NCBI RefSeq assembly: GCF_964355755.1
Contig: NC_092679.1
Location: 9,736,001-9,800,000, forward strand
DNA: 64,000 nt
Origin: Antedon mediterranea
Lineage: Eukaryota; Echinodermata; Crinoidea; Comatulida; Antedonidae
Reading direction: 5' to 3'
A program made the translations under genes and the position numbers. The notes under the pieces were generated by a model, which saw only the letters and a program-made list of their open reading frames with translations, searched no databases and was not told the DNA's origin. Of this stretch, positions 48,276 through 62,100 are shown in pieces; the stretch's first letter is position 1; every line of letters starts with the position of its first letter.

Positions 48276-50993
48276 GCATATAACCATATAACTATATAAC
48301 GCTGTGGTGTGTGTCACACATTGTGGATTCTTAATTAAACAAATTAATTAACAAAAAATTAAAAATCCGGCTCTATAGCTTTGAGGACATGTCCCTCAAA
48401 ATATCTCACTTTCAAAAACAATATTTATTTTCAATTAAAAAAAAAAGAAAAAATATACCCGTATAGGTTCGAACCCACTACTGAGAGCACTCAAACCTGA
48501 GCATTATCCGTTACGCCACAAACCAGTAGATGACTGAGGAGCTGATAATAGTCTATTTATATGAAATGAATGATCAATCAATGAAAAATAATGTCATGCA
48601 AGTTTGTTTCTGATTAAAAAAAAGGTCCACTTGGTTAGGCTTGACATTTAAAACCATAAAAATATCTCACTTTCAAAAACAATATTTATTTTCAAACAAA
48701 AAAAAAAGAAAAAAATATTCCTAGAGGTTCGAACCCACTACTGAGAGAACTCAAACCTGAGCATTACCGGTTACGGCGCAAGCCAGTAGATGAGGGAAGA
48801 GCTGATAATAGTCTATTTATATGAAATGAATGATCCATCAATGTAAAATGATGTTATGCAACTTTGTTTCTGATTTTGAAAAAGGTCCACTTGGTTAGGC
48901 TTGAAATTTAAAACCATAAAAATATCTCACTTTCAAAAACAATATTTATTTTCAAATAAAAAAATATGAAAAAAAGTATCCCTAGAAGTTCGAACCCACT
49001 ATTAAAATCACTCAAACCTGAGCATTACCCGTTACGCCGCAAACCAGTATATGACTGAAGAGCTGATAATAGTCTATTTATATGAAATGAATGATCCATC
49101 AATGTAAAATGATGTTATGCAACTTTGTTTCTGATTTAAAAAACGGTCCACTTGGTTAGGCTTGACATTTAAAACCATAAAAATATCTCACTTTCAAAAA
49201 CAATAATTATTTAAAAAAAAAAAAAAAAAGAAAAAAATATTCCTAGAGGTTCGAACCCACTACTGAGAGAACTCAAACCTGAGCATTACCGGTTACGGCG
49301 CAAGCCAGTAGATGAGTGAAGAGCTGATAATAGTCTATTTATATGAAATGAATGATCCATCAATGTAAAATGATGTTATGCAACTTTGTTTCTGATTTTA
49401 AAAAAGGTCCACTCGGTTAGGCTTGACATTTAAAACCATAAAAATATCTCACTTTCAAAAACAATATTTATTTTCAATTAAAAAAAAAAGAAAAAAAATA
49501 CCCGTATAGGTTCGAACCCACTACTGAGAGCAATCAAACCTGAGCATTATCCGTTACGCAACAAACCAGTAGATGACTGAGGAGCTGATAATAGTCTATT
49601 TATATGAAATGAATGATCAATCAATGAAAAATAATGCCATGCAACTTTGTTTCTGATTGAAAAAAAGATCCACTTGGTTAGGCTTGACATTTAAAACCAT
49701 AAAAATATCTCACTTTTAAAAACAATATTTATTTTCAAATAAAAAAAAAAGACAAAAAATATCCCTAGAACCAGTATATGACTGAAGAGCTGATAATAGT
49801 CTATTTATATGAAATGGATCATCAATCAATGAAAAATAATGCCATGCAACTTTGTTTCTGATTTTAAAAAAGGTTCACTTGTTTAGGCCTGACAGTTGCA
49901 ACCCTCAAAATATCTCACTTTCAAAAACCATATTTATTTTCAATTTAAAAAAAAATGAAAAAAATAACCCTAGAGGTTCGACCCACTACTCAGAGCACTC
50001 AAACCTGAGCATTACCCGTTACGCCACAAACCAGTAGATAACTGAAGAGCTGATAATAGTCTATTTATATGAAATTAATGATCAATCAATTAAAAATAAT
50101 GCCATGCAACTTTGTTTCTGATTTTAAAAAAAGGTTCATTTGTTTAGGCCTGACATTTACAACCCTCAAAATATCTAACTTTAAAAAAAAATATTTATTT
50201 TCAATTAAAAAAAAAAATAAAAGAAATATCCCTAGAGGTTCGAACCCACTACTGCAAGCACTCAAACTTGAGCATTACCCGTTACGCCTCAAACCAGTAG
50301 ATGACTGAAGAGCTGATAATAGTCTATTTATATGAAATAAATAATAAATCAATGAAAAATAATGCCATGCAACTTTGTTTCTGATTTTAAAAAAGGTTCA
50401 TTTGTTTAGACCTGACATTTACAACCCTCAAAATATCTCACTTTCAAAAAAAATATTTATTTTCAATTTAAAAAAAAAAGAAAAGAAGTATCCCCAGAGG
50501 TTCGAACCCACTACTGCGAGCACTCAAACTTGAGCATTACCGGTTACGCCTCAAACCAGTAGATGACTGAAGAGCTGATAATACTCTATTTATATGAAAT
50601 AAATAATAAATCAATGAAAAATAATGCCATGCAACTTTGTTTCTGATTTTAATAAAGGTCCACTTGTTTAGGGCTGATATTTACAATCCTCAAAATAGCT
50701 CACTTTCAAAAACAATATTTATTTTCAATTAAAAAAAAAGAAAAAAAATACCCGTATAGGTTCGAACCCACTACTGAGAGCCCTCAAACCTGAGCATTAT
50801 CCGTTACGCCACAAACCAGTAGATGACTGAGGAGCTGATAATAGTCTATTTATATGAAATGAATGATCAATCAATGAAAAATAATGCCATGCAACTTTGT
50901 TTCTGATTTAAACAAGCACGAATGTGCAATACTCGGGGTACAGCAAAAGAAGCTGTATACAGACGTATACAGTTAGAAAGTTAAAGCAAAATA

Positions 50994-51064
50994 GGTTTCG
51001 CCAGGGCTCGAACCGGGACCTTCTGCGTGTTAAGCAGACTTGACAACCACTACACTACGAAACC
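50994..51064 (-). tRNA. tRNA-Val(AAC)-like, site 1 of unit 2
   Basis: Same as 47421-47491: closed acceptor stem, AAC anticodon, one T-stem mismatch. Confidence 0.75.
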
Positions 51065-51274
51065 TCTTACATTAAAATTGTGGGTTACAGAAAGTTTTTT
51101 AATCCATTTAAATTACAAATAAATGGTAATAAGCACAAAGCAAAATAAACATGTGTAAAAGTGATAATTACCGATTACACAAAATAAGTATTTAAAAAAA
51201 TAATAATAAGATATACTGTGTATAATTATCATATTGCGTATACAGTACTTTTCACCATAAAGTTTAAAAAAAAA

Positions 51275-51346
51275 GGTTTAGCCCGGGCTCGAACCAGGTA
51301 CCTTCTGCGTATTGAGCAAACGTGATAACCACTACGCCAAGAAGCC
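51275..51346 (-). pseudogene. tRNA-Val-derived pseudogene with AAT anticodon, unit 2
   Basis: Same as 47702-47773. Confidence 0.7.
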
Positions 51347-51491
51347 GCATATAACTACATAACGCTGTGGTGTGTGTCACACATTGTGGCTTCTTAATTA
51401 AACAAATTAATTAACAAAAAAAGCACGAAAGACGAAAGACGCTGTATACAGACGTATACAGTTATTTCACAATAAAGTAAAAGAAACCCGA

Positions 51492-51563
51492 GGTTTCGCC
51501 AGGGCTCGAACCGGGACCTTCTGCGTGTTAAGCAGACTTGACAACCACTACACTACGAAAACC
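51492..51563 (-). tRNA. tRNA-Val(AAC)-like, site 3 of unit 2
   Basis: Same as 47919-47990, with the extra A in the acceptor strand. Confidence 0.6.
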
Positions 51564-51777
51564 ACTTACACTAAAAATGTGGGTTACAGAAAGTTTTTTA
51601 ATCCATTTAAATTACAAATAAATATGGTAATAAGCACAAAGAAAAATAAACATGTGTAAAAGTGATAATTACCGATTACACAAAATAAGTATTTAAAAAA
51701 ATAATAAAAATAATATATACTGTGTATAATTATCATATTGCGTATAGAGTACTTTTCACCATAACGTTTAAAAAAAA

Positions 51778-51848
51778 GTTTCGTCCGGGCTCGAACCAGG
51801 TACCTTCTGCGTGTTAAGCAAACGTGATAACCACTACGCCAAGAATCC
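51778..51848 (-). pseudogene. tRNA-Val(AAC) pseudogene, site 4 of unit 2
   Basis: Same as 48205-48275, with unpaired acceptor ends. Confidence 0.65.
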
Positions 51849-54566
51849 GCATATAACCATATAACTATATAACGCTGTGGTGTGTGTCACACATTGTGGA
51901 TTCTTAATTAAACAAATTAATTAACAAAAAATTAAAAATCCGGCTCTATAGCTTTGAGGACATGTCCCTCAAAATATCTCACTTTCAAAAACAATATTTA
52001 TTTTCAATTAAAAAAAAAAGAAAAAATATACCCGTATAGGTTCGAACCCACTACTGAGAGCACTCAAACCTGAGCATTATCCGTTACGCCACAAACCAGT
52101 AGATGACTGAGGAGCTGATAATAGTCTATTTATATGAAATGAATGATCAATCAATGAAAAATAATGTCATGCAAGTTTGTTTCTGATTAAAAAAAAGGTC
52201 CACTTGGTTAGGCTTGACATTTAAAACCATAAAAATATCTCACTTTCAAAAACAATATTTATTTTCAAACAAAAAAAAAAGAAAAAAATATTCCTAGAGG
52301 TTCGAACCCACTACTGAGAGAACTCAAACCTGAGCATTACCGGTTACGGCGCAAGCCAGTAGATGAGGGAAGAGCTGATAATAGTCTATTTATATGAAAT
52401 GAATGATCCATCAATGTAAAATGATGTTATGCAACTTTGTTTCTGATTTTGAAAAAGGTCCACTTGGTTAGGCTTGAAATTTAAAACCATAAAAATATCT
52501 CACTTTCAAAAACAATATTTATTTTCAAATAAAAAAATATGAAAAAAAGTATCCCTAGAAGTTCGAACCCACTATTAAAATCACTCAAACCTGAGCATTA
52601 CCCGTTACGCCGCAAACCAGTATATGACTGAAGAGCTGATAATAGTCTATTTATATGAAATGAATGATCCATCAATGTAAAATGATGTTATGCAACTTTG
52701 TTTCTGATTTAAAAAACGGTCCACTTGGTTAGGCTTGACATTTAAAACCATAAAAATATCTCACTTTCAAAAACAATAATTATTTAAAAAAAAAAAAAAA
52801 AAGAAAAAAATATTCCTAGAGGTTCGAACCCACTACTGAGAGAACTCAAACCTGAGCATTACCGGTTACGGCGCAAGCCAGTAGATGAGTGAAGAGCTGA
52901 TAATAGTCTATTTATATGAAATGAATGATCCATCAATGTAAAATGATGTTATGCAACTTTGTTTCTGATTTTAAAAAAGGTCCACTCGGTTAGGCTTGAC
53001 ATTTAAAACCATAAAAATATCTCACTTTCAAAAACAATATTTATTTTCAATTAAAAAAAAAAGAAAAAAAATACCCGTATAGGTTCGAACCCACTACTGA
53101 GAGCAATCAAACCTGAGCATTATCCGTTACGCAACAAACCAGTAGATGACTGAGGAGCTGATAATAGTCTATTTATATGAAATGAATGATCAATCAATGA
53201 AAAATAATGCCATGCAACTTTGTTTCTGATTGAAAAAAAGATCCACTTGGTTAGGCTTGACATTTAAAACCATAAAAATATCTCACTTTTAAAAACAATA
53301 TTTATTTTCAAATAAAAAAAAAAGACAAAAAATATCCCTAGAACCAGTATATGACTGAAGAGCTGATAATAGTCTATTTATATGAAATGGATCATCAATC
53401 AATGAAAAATAATGCCATGCAACTTTGTTTCTGATTTTAAAAAAGGTTCACTTGTTTAGGCCTGACAGTTGCAACCCTCAAAATATCTCACTTTCAAAAA
53501 CCATATTTATTTTCAATTTAAAAAAAAATGAAAAAAATAACCCTAGAGGTTCGACCCACTACTCAGAGCACTCAAACCTGAGCATTACCCGTTACGCCAC
53601 AAACCAGTAGATAACTGAAGAGCTGATAATAGTCTATTTATATGAAATTAATGATCAATCAATTAAAAATAATGCCATGCAACTTTGTTTCTGATTTTAA
53701 AAAAAGGTTCATTTGTTTAGGCCTGACATTTACAACCCTCAAAATATCTAACTTTAAAAAAAAATATTTATTTTCAATTAAAAAAAAAAATAAAAGAAAT
53801 ATCCCTAGAGGTTCGAACCCACTACTGCAAGCACTCAAACTTGAGCATTACCCGTTACGCCTCAAACCAGTAGATGACTGAAGAGCTGATAATAGTCTAT
53901 TTATATGAAATAAATAATAAATCAATGAAAAATAATGCCATGCAACTTTGTTTCTGATTTTAAAAAAGGTTCATTTGTTTAGACCTGACATTTACAACCC
54001 TCAAAATATCTCACTTTCAAAAAAAATATTTATTTTCAATTTAAAAAAAAAAGAAAAGAAGTATCCCCAGAGGTTCGAACCCACTACTGCGAGCACTCAA
54101 ACTTGAGCATTACCGGTTACGCCTCAAACCAGTAGATGACTGAAGAGCTGATAATACTCTATTTATATGAAATAAATAATAAATCAATGAAAAATAATGC
54201 CATGCAACTTTGTTTCTGATTTTAATAAAGGTCCACTTGTTTAGGGCTGATATTTACAATCCTCAAAATAGCTCACTTTCAAAAACAATATTTATTTTCA
54301 ATTAAAAAAAAAGAAAAAAAATACCCGTATAGGTTCGAACCCACTACTGAGAGCCCTCAAACCTGAGCATTATCCGTTACGCCACAAACCAGTAGATGAC
54401 TGAGGAGCTGATAATAGTCTATTTATATGAAATGAATGATCAATCAATGAAAAATAATGCCATGCAACTTTGTTTCTGATTTAAACAAGCACGAATGTGC
54501 AATACTCGGGGTACAGCAAAAGAAGCTGTATACAGACGTATACAGTTAGAAAGTTAAAGCAAAATA

Positions 54567-54637
54567 GGTTTCGCCAGGGCTCGAACCGGGACCTTCTGCG
54601 TGTTAAGCAGACTTGACAACCACTACACTACGAAACC
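54567..54637 (-). tRNA. tRNA-Val(AAC)-like, site 1 of unit 3
   Basis: Same as 47421-47491: closed acceptor stem, AAC anticodon, one T-stem mismatch. Confidence 0.75.
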
Positions 54638-54847
54638 TCTTACATTAAAATTGTGGGTTACAGAAAGTTTTTTAATCCATTTAAATTACAAATAAATGGT
54701 AATAAGCACAAAGCAAAATAAACATGTGTAAAAGTGATAATTACCGATTACACAAAATAAGTATTTAAAAAAATAATAATAAGATATACTGTGTATAATT
54801 ATCATATTGCGTATACAGTACTTTTCACCATAAAGTTTAAAAAAAAA

Positions 54848-54919
54848 GGTTTAGCCCGGGCTCGAACCAGGTACCTTCTGCGTATTGAGCAAACGTGATA
54901 ACCACTACGCCAAGAAGCC
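54848..54919 (-). pseudogene. tRNA-Val-derived pseudogene with AAT anticodon, unit 3
   Basis: Same as 47702-47773. Confidence 0.7.
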
Positions 54920-55064
54920 GCATATAACTACATAACGCTGTGGTGTGTGTCACACATTGTGGCTTCTTAATTAAACAAATTAATTAACAAAAAAAGCACG
55001 AAAGACGAAAGACGCTGTATACAGACGTATACAGTTATTTCACAATAAAGTAAAAGAAACCCGA

Positions 55065-55136
55065 GGTTTCGCCAGGGCTCGAACCGGGACCTTCTGCGTG
55101 TTAAGCAGACTTGACAACCACTACACTACGAAAACC
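55065..55136 (-). tRNA. tRNA-Val(AAC)-like, site 3 of unit 3
   Basis: Same as 47919-47990. Confidence 0.6.
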
Positions 55137-55350
55137 ACTTACACTAAAAATGTGGGTTACAGAAAGTTTTTTAATCCATTTAAATTACAAATAAATATGG
55201 TAATAAGCACAAAGAAAAATAAACATGTGTAAAAGTGATAATTACCGATTACACAAAATAAGTATTTAAAAAAATAATAAAAATAATATATACTGTGTAT
55301 AATTATCATATTGCGTATAGAGTACTTTTCACCATAACGTTTAAAAAAAA

Positions 55351-55421
55351 GTTTCGTCCGGGCTCGAACCAGGTACCTTCTGCGTGTTAAGCAAACGTGA
55401 TAACCACTACGCCAAGAATCC
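55351..55421 (-). pseudogene. tRNA-Val(AAC) pseudogene, site 4 of unit 3
   Basis: Same as 48205-48275. Confidence 0.65.
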
Positions 55422-56620
55422 GCATATAACCATATAACTATATAACGCTGTGGTGTGTGTCACACATTGTGGATTCTTAATTAAACAAATTAATTAACAA
55501 AAAATTAAAAATCCGGCTCTATAGCTTTGAGGACATGTCCCTCAAAATATCTCACTTTCAAAAACAATATTTATTTTCAATTAAAAAAAAAAGAAAAAAT
55601 ATACCCGTATAGGTTCGAACCCACTACTGAGAGCACTCAAACCTGAGCATTATCCGTTACGCCACAAACCAGTAGATGACTGAGGAGCTGATAATAGTCT
55701 ATTTATATGAAATGAATGATCAATCAATGAAAAATAATGTCATGCAAGTTTGTTTCTGATTAAAAAAAAGGTCCACTTGGTTAGGCTTGACATTTAAAAC
55801 CATAAAAATATCTCACTTTCAAAAACAATATTTATTTTCAAACAAAAAAAAAAGAAAAAAATATTCCTAGAGGTTCGAACCCACTACTGAGAGAACTCAA
55901 ACCTGAGCATTACCGGTTACGGCGCAAGCCAGTAGATGAGGGAAGAGCTGATAATAGTCTATTTATATGAAATGAATGATCCATCAATGTAAAATGATGT
56001 TATGCAACTTTGTTTCTGATTTTGAAAAAGGTCCACTTGGTTAGGCTTGAAATTTAAAACCATAAAAATATCTCACTTTCAAAAACAATATTTATTTTCA
56101 AATAAAAAAATATGAAAAAAAGTATCCCTAGAAGTTCGAACCCACTATTAAAATCACTCAAACCTGAGCATTACCCGTTACGCCGCAAACCAGTATATGA
56201 CTGAAGAGCTGATAATAGTCTATTTATATGAAATGAATGATCCATCAATGTAAAATGATGTTATGCAACTTTGTTTCTGATTTAAAAAACGGTCCACTTG
56301 GTTAGGCTTGACATTTAAAACCATAAAAATATCTCACTTTCAAAAACAATAATTATTTAAAAAAAAAAAAAAAAAGAAAAAAATATTCCTAGAGGTTCGA
56401 ACCCACTACTGAGAGAACTCAAACCTGAGCATTACCGGTTACGGCGCAAGCCAGTAGATGAGTGAAGAGCTGATAATAGTCTATTTATATGAAATGAATG
56501 ATCCATCAATGTAAAATGATGTTATGCAACTTTGTTTCTGATTTTAAAAAAGGTCCACTCGGTTAGGCTTGACATTTAAAACCATAAAAATATCTCACTT
56601 TCAAAAACAATATTTATTTT

Positions 56621-59115
56621 CAAATAAAAAAATATGAAAAAAAAGAACCCTAGAAGTTCGAACCCACTATTAAAATCACTCAAACCTGAGCATTACCCGT
56701 TACGCCACAAACCAGTAGATAAGTGAAGAGCTGATAATAGTCTATTTATATGAAATTAATGAACAATCAATGAAAAATAATGCCATGCAACTTTGTTTCT
56801 GATTTTAAAAAAAGGTTCATTTGTTTAGGCCTGACATTTACAACCCTCAAAATATCTCACTTTAAAAAAAAATATTTATTTTCAATTAAAAAAAAAATAA
56901 AAGAAAATCCCTAGAGGTTCGAACCCACTACTGCAAGCACTCAAACTTGAGCATTACCCGTTACACCTCAAACCAGTAGATAACTGAAGAGCTGATAATA
57001 GTCTATTTATATGAAATGAATAATAAATCAATGAAAAATAATGCCATGCAACTTTTTTTCTGATTTTAAAAAAGGTTCATTTGTTTAGGCCTGACATTTA
57101 CAATCCTCAAAATATCTCACTTTAAAAAACAATATTTATTTTCAATTAAAAAAAAAAGAAAAAATATACCCGTATAGGTTCGAACCCACTACTGAGAGCA
57201 CTCAAACCTGAACATTATCCGTTACGCCACAAACCAGTAGATGACTGAGTAGCTGATAATAGTCTATTTATATGAAATGAATGATCAATCAATGAAAAAT
57301 AATGCCATGCAACTTTGTTTCTGATTTAAAAAAAGGTCCACTTGGTTAGGCTTGACATTTAAAACCATAAAAATATCTCACTTTCAAAAACAATATTTAT
57401 TGTCAAATAAAAAAAAAAGACAAAAAATATTCGTAGAGGTTCGAACCCACTACTGCGAGAACTCAAACCTAAGCACTACCGGTTACGCCACAAACCAGTA
57501 GATGAGAGAAGAGCTAATAATAGTCTATTATATGAAATGAATGATCCATCAATGTAAAATGATGTTATGCAACTTTGTTTCTCATTTAAAAAAAGGTCCA
57601 CTTGGTTAGGCTTGACATTTAAAACCATAAAAATATCTCACTTTCAAAAACAATATTTATTTTCAAACAAAAAAAAAAGAAAAAAATATTCCTAGAGGTT
57701 CGAACCCACTACTGAGAGAACTCAAACCTGAGCATTACCGGTTACGGCGCAAGCCAGTAGATGAGTGAAGAGCTGATAATAGTCTATTTATATGAAATGA
57801 ATGATCCATCAATGTAAAATGATGTTATGCAACTTTGTTTCTGATTTTAAAAAAGGTCCACTTGGTCAGGCTTGACATTGAAAACCATACAAATATCTCA
57901 CTTTCAAAAACAATATTTATTTTCAAATAAAAAAATATGAAAAAAAGTATCCCTAGAAGTTCGAACCCACTATTAAAATCACTCAAACCTGAGCATTACC
58001 CATTACGCCGCAAACCAGTATATGACTGAAGAGCTGATAATAGTGTATTTATATGAAATGAATGATCCATCAATGTAAAATGATGTTATGCAACTTTGTT
58101 TCTGATTTAAAAAACGGTCCACTTGGTTAGGCTTGACATTTAAAACCATAAAAATATCTCACTTTCAAAAACAATATTTATTTTCACAAAAAAAAAAAAG
58201 AAAAAAATATTCCTAGAGGTTCGAACCCACTACTGAGAGAACTCAAACCTGAGCATTACCGGTTACGGCGCAAGCCAGTAGATGAGTGAAGAGCTGATAA
58301 TAGTCTATTTATATGAAATGAATGATCCATCAATGTAAAATGATGTTATGCAACTTTGTTTCTGATTTTAAAAAAGGTCCACTCGGTTAGGCTTGACATT
58401 TAAAACCATAAAAATATCTCACTTTCAAAAACAATATTTATTTTCAAATAAAAAAATATGAAAAAAAAGAACCCTAGAAGTTCGAACCCACTATTAAAAT
58501 CACTCAAACCTGACCATTACCCGTTACGCCACAAACCAGTAGATAAGTGAAGAGCTGATAAAAGTCTATTTATATGAAATTAATGATCAATCAATGAAAA
58601 ATATGCCATGCAACTTTGTTTCTGATTTTAAAAAAAGGTTCATTTGTTTAGGTCTGACATTTACAACCCTCAAAATATCTCACTTTAAAAAAAAATATTT
58701 ATTTTCAATTAAAAAAAAAATAAAAGAAAATTCCTAGAGGTTCGAACCCACTACTGCAAGCACTCAAACTTGAGCATTACCCGTTACACCTCAAACCAGT
58801 AGATAACTGAAGAGCTGATAATAGTCTATTTATATGAAATGAATAATAAATCAATGAAAAATAATGCCATGCAACTTTTTTTCTGATTTTAAAAAAGGTT
58901 CATTTGTTTAGGCCTGACATTTACAATCCTCAAAATATCTCACTTTCAAAAACAATATTTATTTTCAATTAAAAAAAAAAGAAAAAATATACCCGTATAG
59001 GTTCGAACCCACTACTGAGAGCACTCAAACCTGAACATTATCCGTTACGCCACAAACCAGTAGATGACTGAGTAGCTGATAATAGTCTATTTATATGAAA
59101 TGAATGATCAATCAA
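56621..59115. repeat. 1824-bp higher-order repeat of the tRNA-like satellite, 1.4 units
   Basis: The AAATAAAAAAATATG-AAAAAAAAGAACCCTAG monomer at 56621 recurs at 58445 (1824 bp, about seven units) with the same order of variants after it: AAGAAAATCCCTAG, CCCGTATAGG with CTGAACATTATCC, then GACTGAGTAGCTG. The order changes after about 59115. The same marker monomer returns at 61058. Confidence 0.75.
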
Positions 59116-62100
59116 TTTAAAATGATGTTATGCAACTTTGTTTCTGATTTAAAAAAAGGTCCACTTGGTTAGGCTTGACATTTAAAACCATAAAAATATC
59201 TCACTTTCAAAAACAATATTTATTTTCAAACAAAAAAAAAAGAAAAAAATATTCCTAGAGGTTTGAACCCACTACTGAGAGAACTCAAACCTGAGCATTA
59301 CCGGTTACGGCGCAAGCCAGTAGATGAGTGAAGAGCTGATAATAGTCTATTTATATGAAATGAATGATCCATCAATGTAAAATGATGTTATGCAACTTTG
59401 TTTCTGATTTTAAAAAAGGTCCACTTGGTTAGGCTTGACATTTAAAACCATAAAAATATCTCACTTTCAAAAACAATATTTATTTTCAAATAAAAAAATA
59501 TGAAAAAAAGTATCCCTAGAAGTTCGAACCCACTATTAAAATCACTCAAACCTGAGCATTACCCGTTACGCCGCAAACCAGTATATGACTGAAGAGCTGA
59601 TAATAGTCTATTTATATGAAATGGATGATCAATCAATGAAAAATAATGCCATGCAACTTTGTTTCTGATTTCAAAAAAGGTTCACTTGTTTAGGCCTGAC
59701 AGTTGCAACCCTCAAAATATCTCACTTTCAAAAACAATATTTATATTCAATTAAAAAAAAAAAGAAAAAAAATACCCGTATATGGTTCGAACCCACTACT
59801 GAGAGCACTCAAACCTGAGCATTACCCGTTACGCCTCAAACCAGTAGATGACTGAATTAAATTGCTGATAATACTCTATTTATATGAAATGAATAATAAA
59901 TCAATGAAAAATAATGCCATGCAACTTTTTTTTCTGATTTTAAAAAAAGGTTCACTTGTTTAGGCCTGACATTTACAACCCTCAAAATATCTCATTTCAA
60001 AAACAATATTTATTTTAAATTAAAAAAAAATAAAAGAAACAAAATATCCGTAGAGGTTCGAACCCACTAGTGAGAGCACTCAAACTTGAGCATTACCCGT
60101 TACGCCACAAACCAGTAGATGACTGAAGAGCTGATAATACTCTATTTATATGAAATAAATAATAAATCAATGAAAAATAATGCCATGCAACTTTGTTTCT
60201 GATTTTAAAAAAGGTCCACTTGTTTAGGCCTGATATTTGCAACCCTCAAAATATCTCACTTTCAAAAACAATATTTATTTTCAATTTAAAAAAAAAAAAT
60301 CTCTAGAGGTTCGAACCCACTACTGAGAGCATTCAAACCTGAGCATTATCCGTTACGCCACAAACCAGTAGATGACTGAGGAGCTGATAATAGTCTATTT
60401 TGATGGAATGAATGATCAATCAATGAAAAATAATGCCATGCAACTTTGTTTCTGATTTTAAAAAAGGTCCACTTGTTTAGGCCTGACATTTACAACACTC
60501 AAAATATCTCACTTTCAAAAACAATATTTATTTTCAATTAAAAAAAAAGAAAGAAAAAAAATATTCGTGGAGGTTCGAACCCACTACTGCGAGAACTCAA
60601 ACCTAAGCACTACCGGTTACGCCACAAACCAGTAGATGAGTGAAGAGCTGATAATAGTCTATTTATATGAAATGAATGATCCATCAATGTAAAATGATGT
60701 TATGCAACTTTGTTTCTGATTTAAAAAAAGGTCCACTTGGTTAGGCTTGACATTTAAAACCATAAAAATATCTCACTTTCAAAAACAATATTTATTTTCA
60801 AACAAAAAAAAAGAAAAAAATATTCCTAGAGGTTCGAACCCACTACTGAGAGAACTCAAACCTGAGCATTACCGGTTACGGCGCAAGCCAGTAGATGAGT
60901 GAAGAGCTGATAATAGTCTATTTATATGAAATGAATGATCCATCAATGTAAAATGATGTTATGCAACTTTGTTTCTGATTTTAAAAAAGGTCCACTCGGT
61001 TAGGCTTGACATTTAAAACCATAAAAATATCTCACTTTCAAAAACAATATTTATTTTCAAATAAAAAAATATGAAAAAAAAAACCCTAGAAGTTCGAACC
61101 CACTATTAAAATCACTCAAACCTGAGCATTACCCGTTACGCCACAAACCAGTAGATGACCGAAAAGCTGATAATACTCTATTTATATGAAATAAATAATA
61201 AATCAATGAAAAATAATGCCATGCAACTTTGTTTCTGATTTTAAAAAAAGGTTCATTTGTTTAGGCCTGACATTTACAACCCTCAAAATATCTCACTTTC
61301 AAAAACAATATTTATTTTCAGTTAAAAAAAAAAGAAAAAAAAATACCCGTATAGGTTCGAACCCACTACTGAGAGCACACAAACCTGAGTTTTACCCGTT
61401 ACGCCACAAACCAGTAGATGACTGAGGAGCTGATAATAATCTATATATATATATGAAATGAATGATCAATCAATTAAAAATAATGCCATGAAACTTTGTT
61501 TCTGATTTTAAAAAAGGTCCACTTGTTTAGACCTGACATTTACAACCCTCAAAATATCTCACTTTCAAAAACCATATTTATTTTCAATTTAAAAAAAAAA
61601 GAAAAAAAATATACCTAGAGGTTCGCCCCACTACGCAGAGCACTCAAACCTGAGCATTACCCGTTACGCCACAAACCAGTAGATGACTGAAGAGCTCATA
61701 ATAGTCTATTTATATGAAATGAATGATCAATCAATGAAAAATAATGCCATGCAACTTTGTTTCTGATTTTTAAAAAGATCCATTTGTTTAGGCCTGACAT
61801 TCACAACCCTCAAAATATCTCATTTTCAAAAAAAATATTTATTTACAATAAGAAAAAAAAAGCAATATCCCTAGAGGTTGGAACCCGCTACTGAGAGCAC
61901 TCAAACCTGGGTATTACCCGTTACGCCACAAACCAGTAGATAACTGAAAAGTTGATAATAGTCTATTTATATGAAATTAATGATCAATCAATGAAAAATA
62001 ATGCCATGCAATTTTTTTTCTGATTTTTAAAAAGGTACATTTGTTTAGGCCTGACATTTACAACCCTCAAAATATCTCACTTTCAAAAAAAATATTTATT

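Larger units (their letters stand above)
47336..48392. other. tRNA-Val block, unit 1
   Basis: About 1.06 kb of non-satellite sequence within a satellite unit, which breaks after TTTCTGATTT and resumes at CCCTCAAAATATC. It is itself two related halves (period about 498-503 bp), each with a tRNA-Val-like and a more decayed tRNA-like sequence, a hairpin CTGTATAC-AGAC-GTATACAG at the start, and a TGTGTGTCACACA and TTAATTA/TAATTAA palindrome at the end. No TIR or target duplication is clear. Confidence 0.8.
50909..51965. other. tRNA-Val block, unit 2
   Basis: Copy of 47336-48392 at +3573, with the same four tRNA-like sequences and palindromes. Confidence 0.8.
54482..55538. other. tRNA-Val block, unit 3
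   Basis: Copy of 47336-48392 at +7146. Confidence 0.8.
45868..56586. repeat. 3573-bp higher-order repeat, three tandem units
   Basis: Units 45868-49440, 49441-53013 and 53014-56586. Every landmark I checked recurs at exactly 3573 bp, for example the truncated unit CCCTAGAACCAGTATATGAC, the CGACCCACTACTCAG variant and all four tRNA-Val sequences. The left edge is where the unit before 45868 (ACAATCCTC) differs from the junction sequence ACCAT at 49436 and 53009. The third unit ends where an AAATATG-type monomer follows at about 56620. I saw no difference between the three by eye. Confidence 0.9.
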
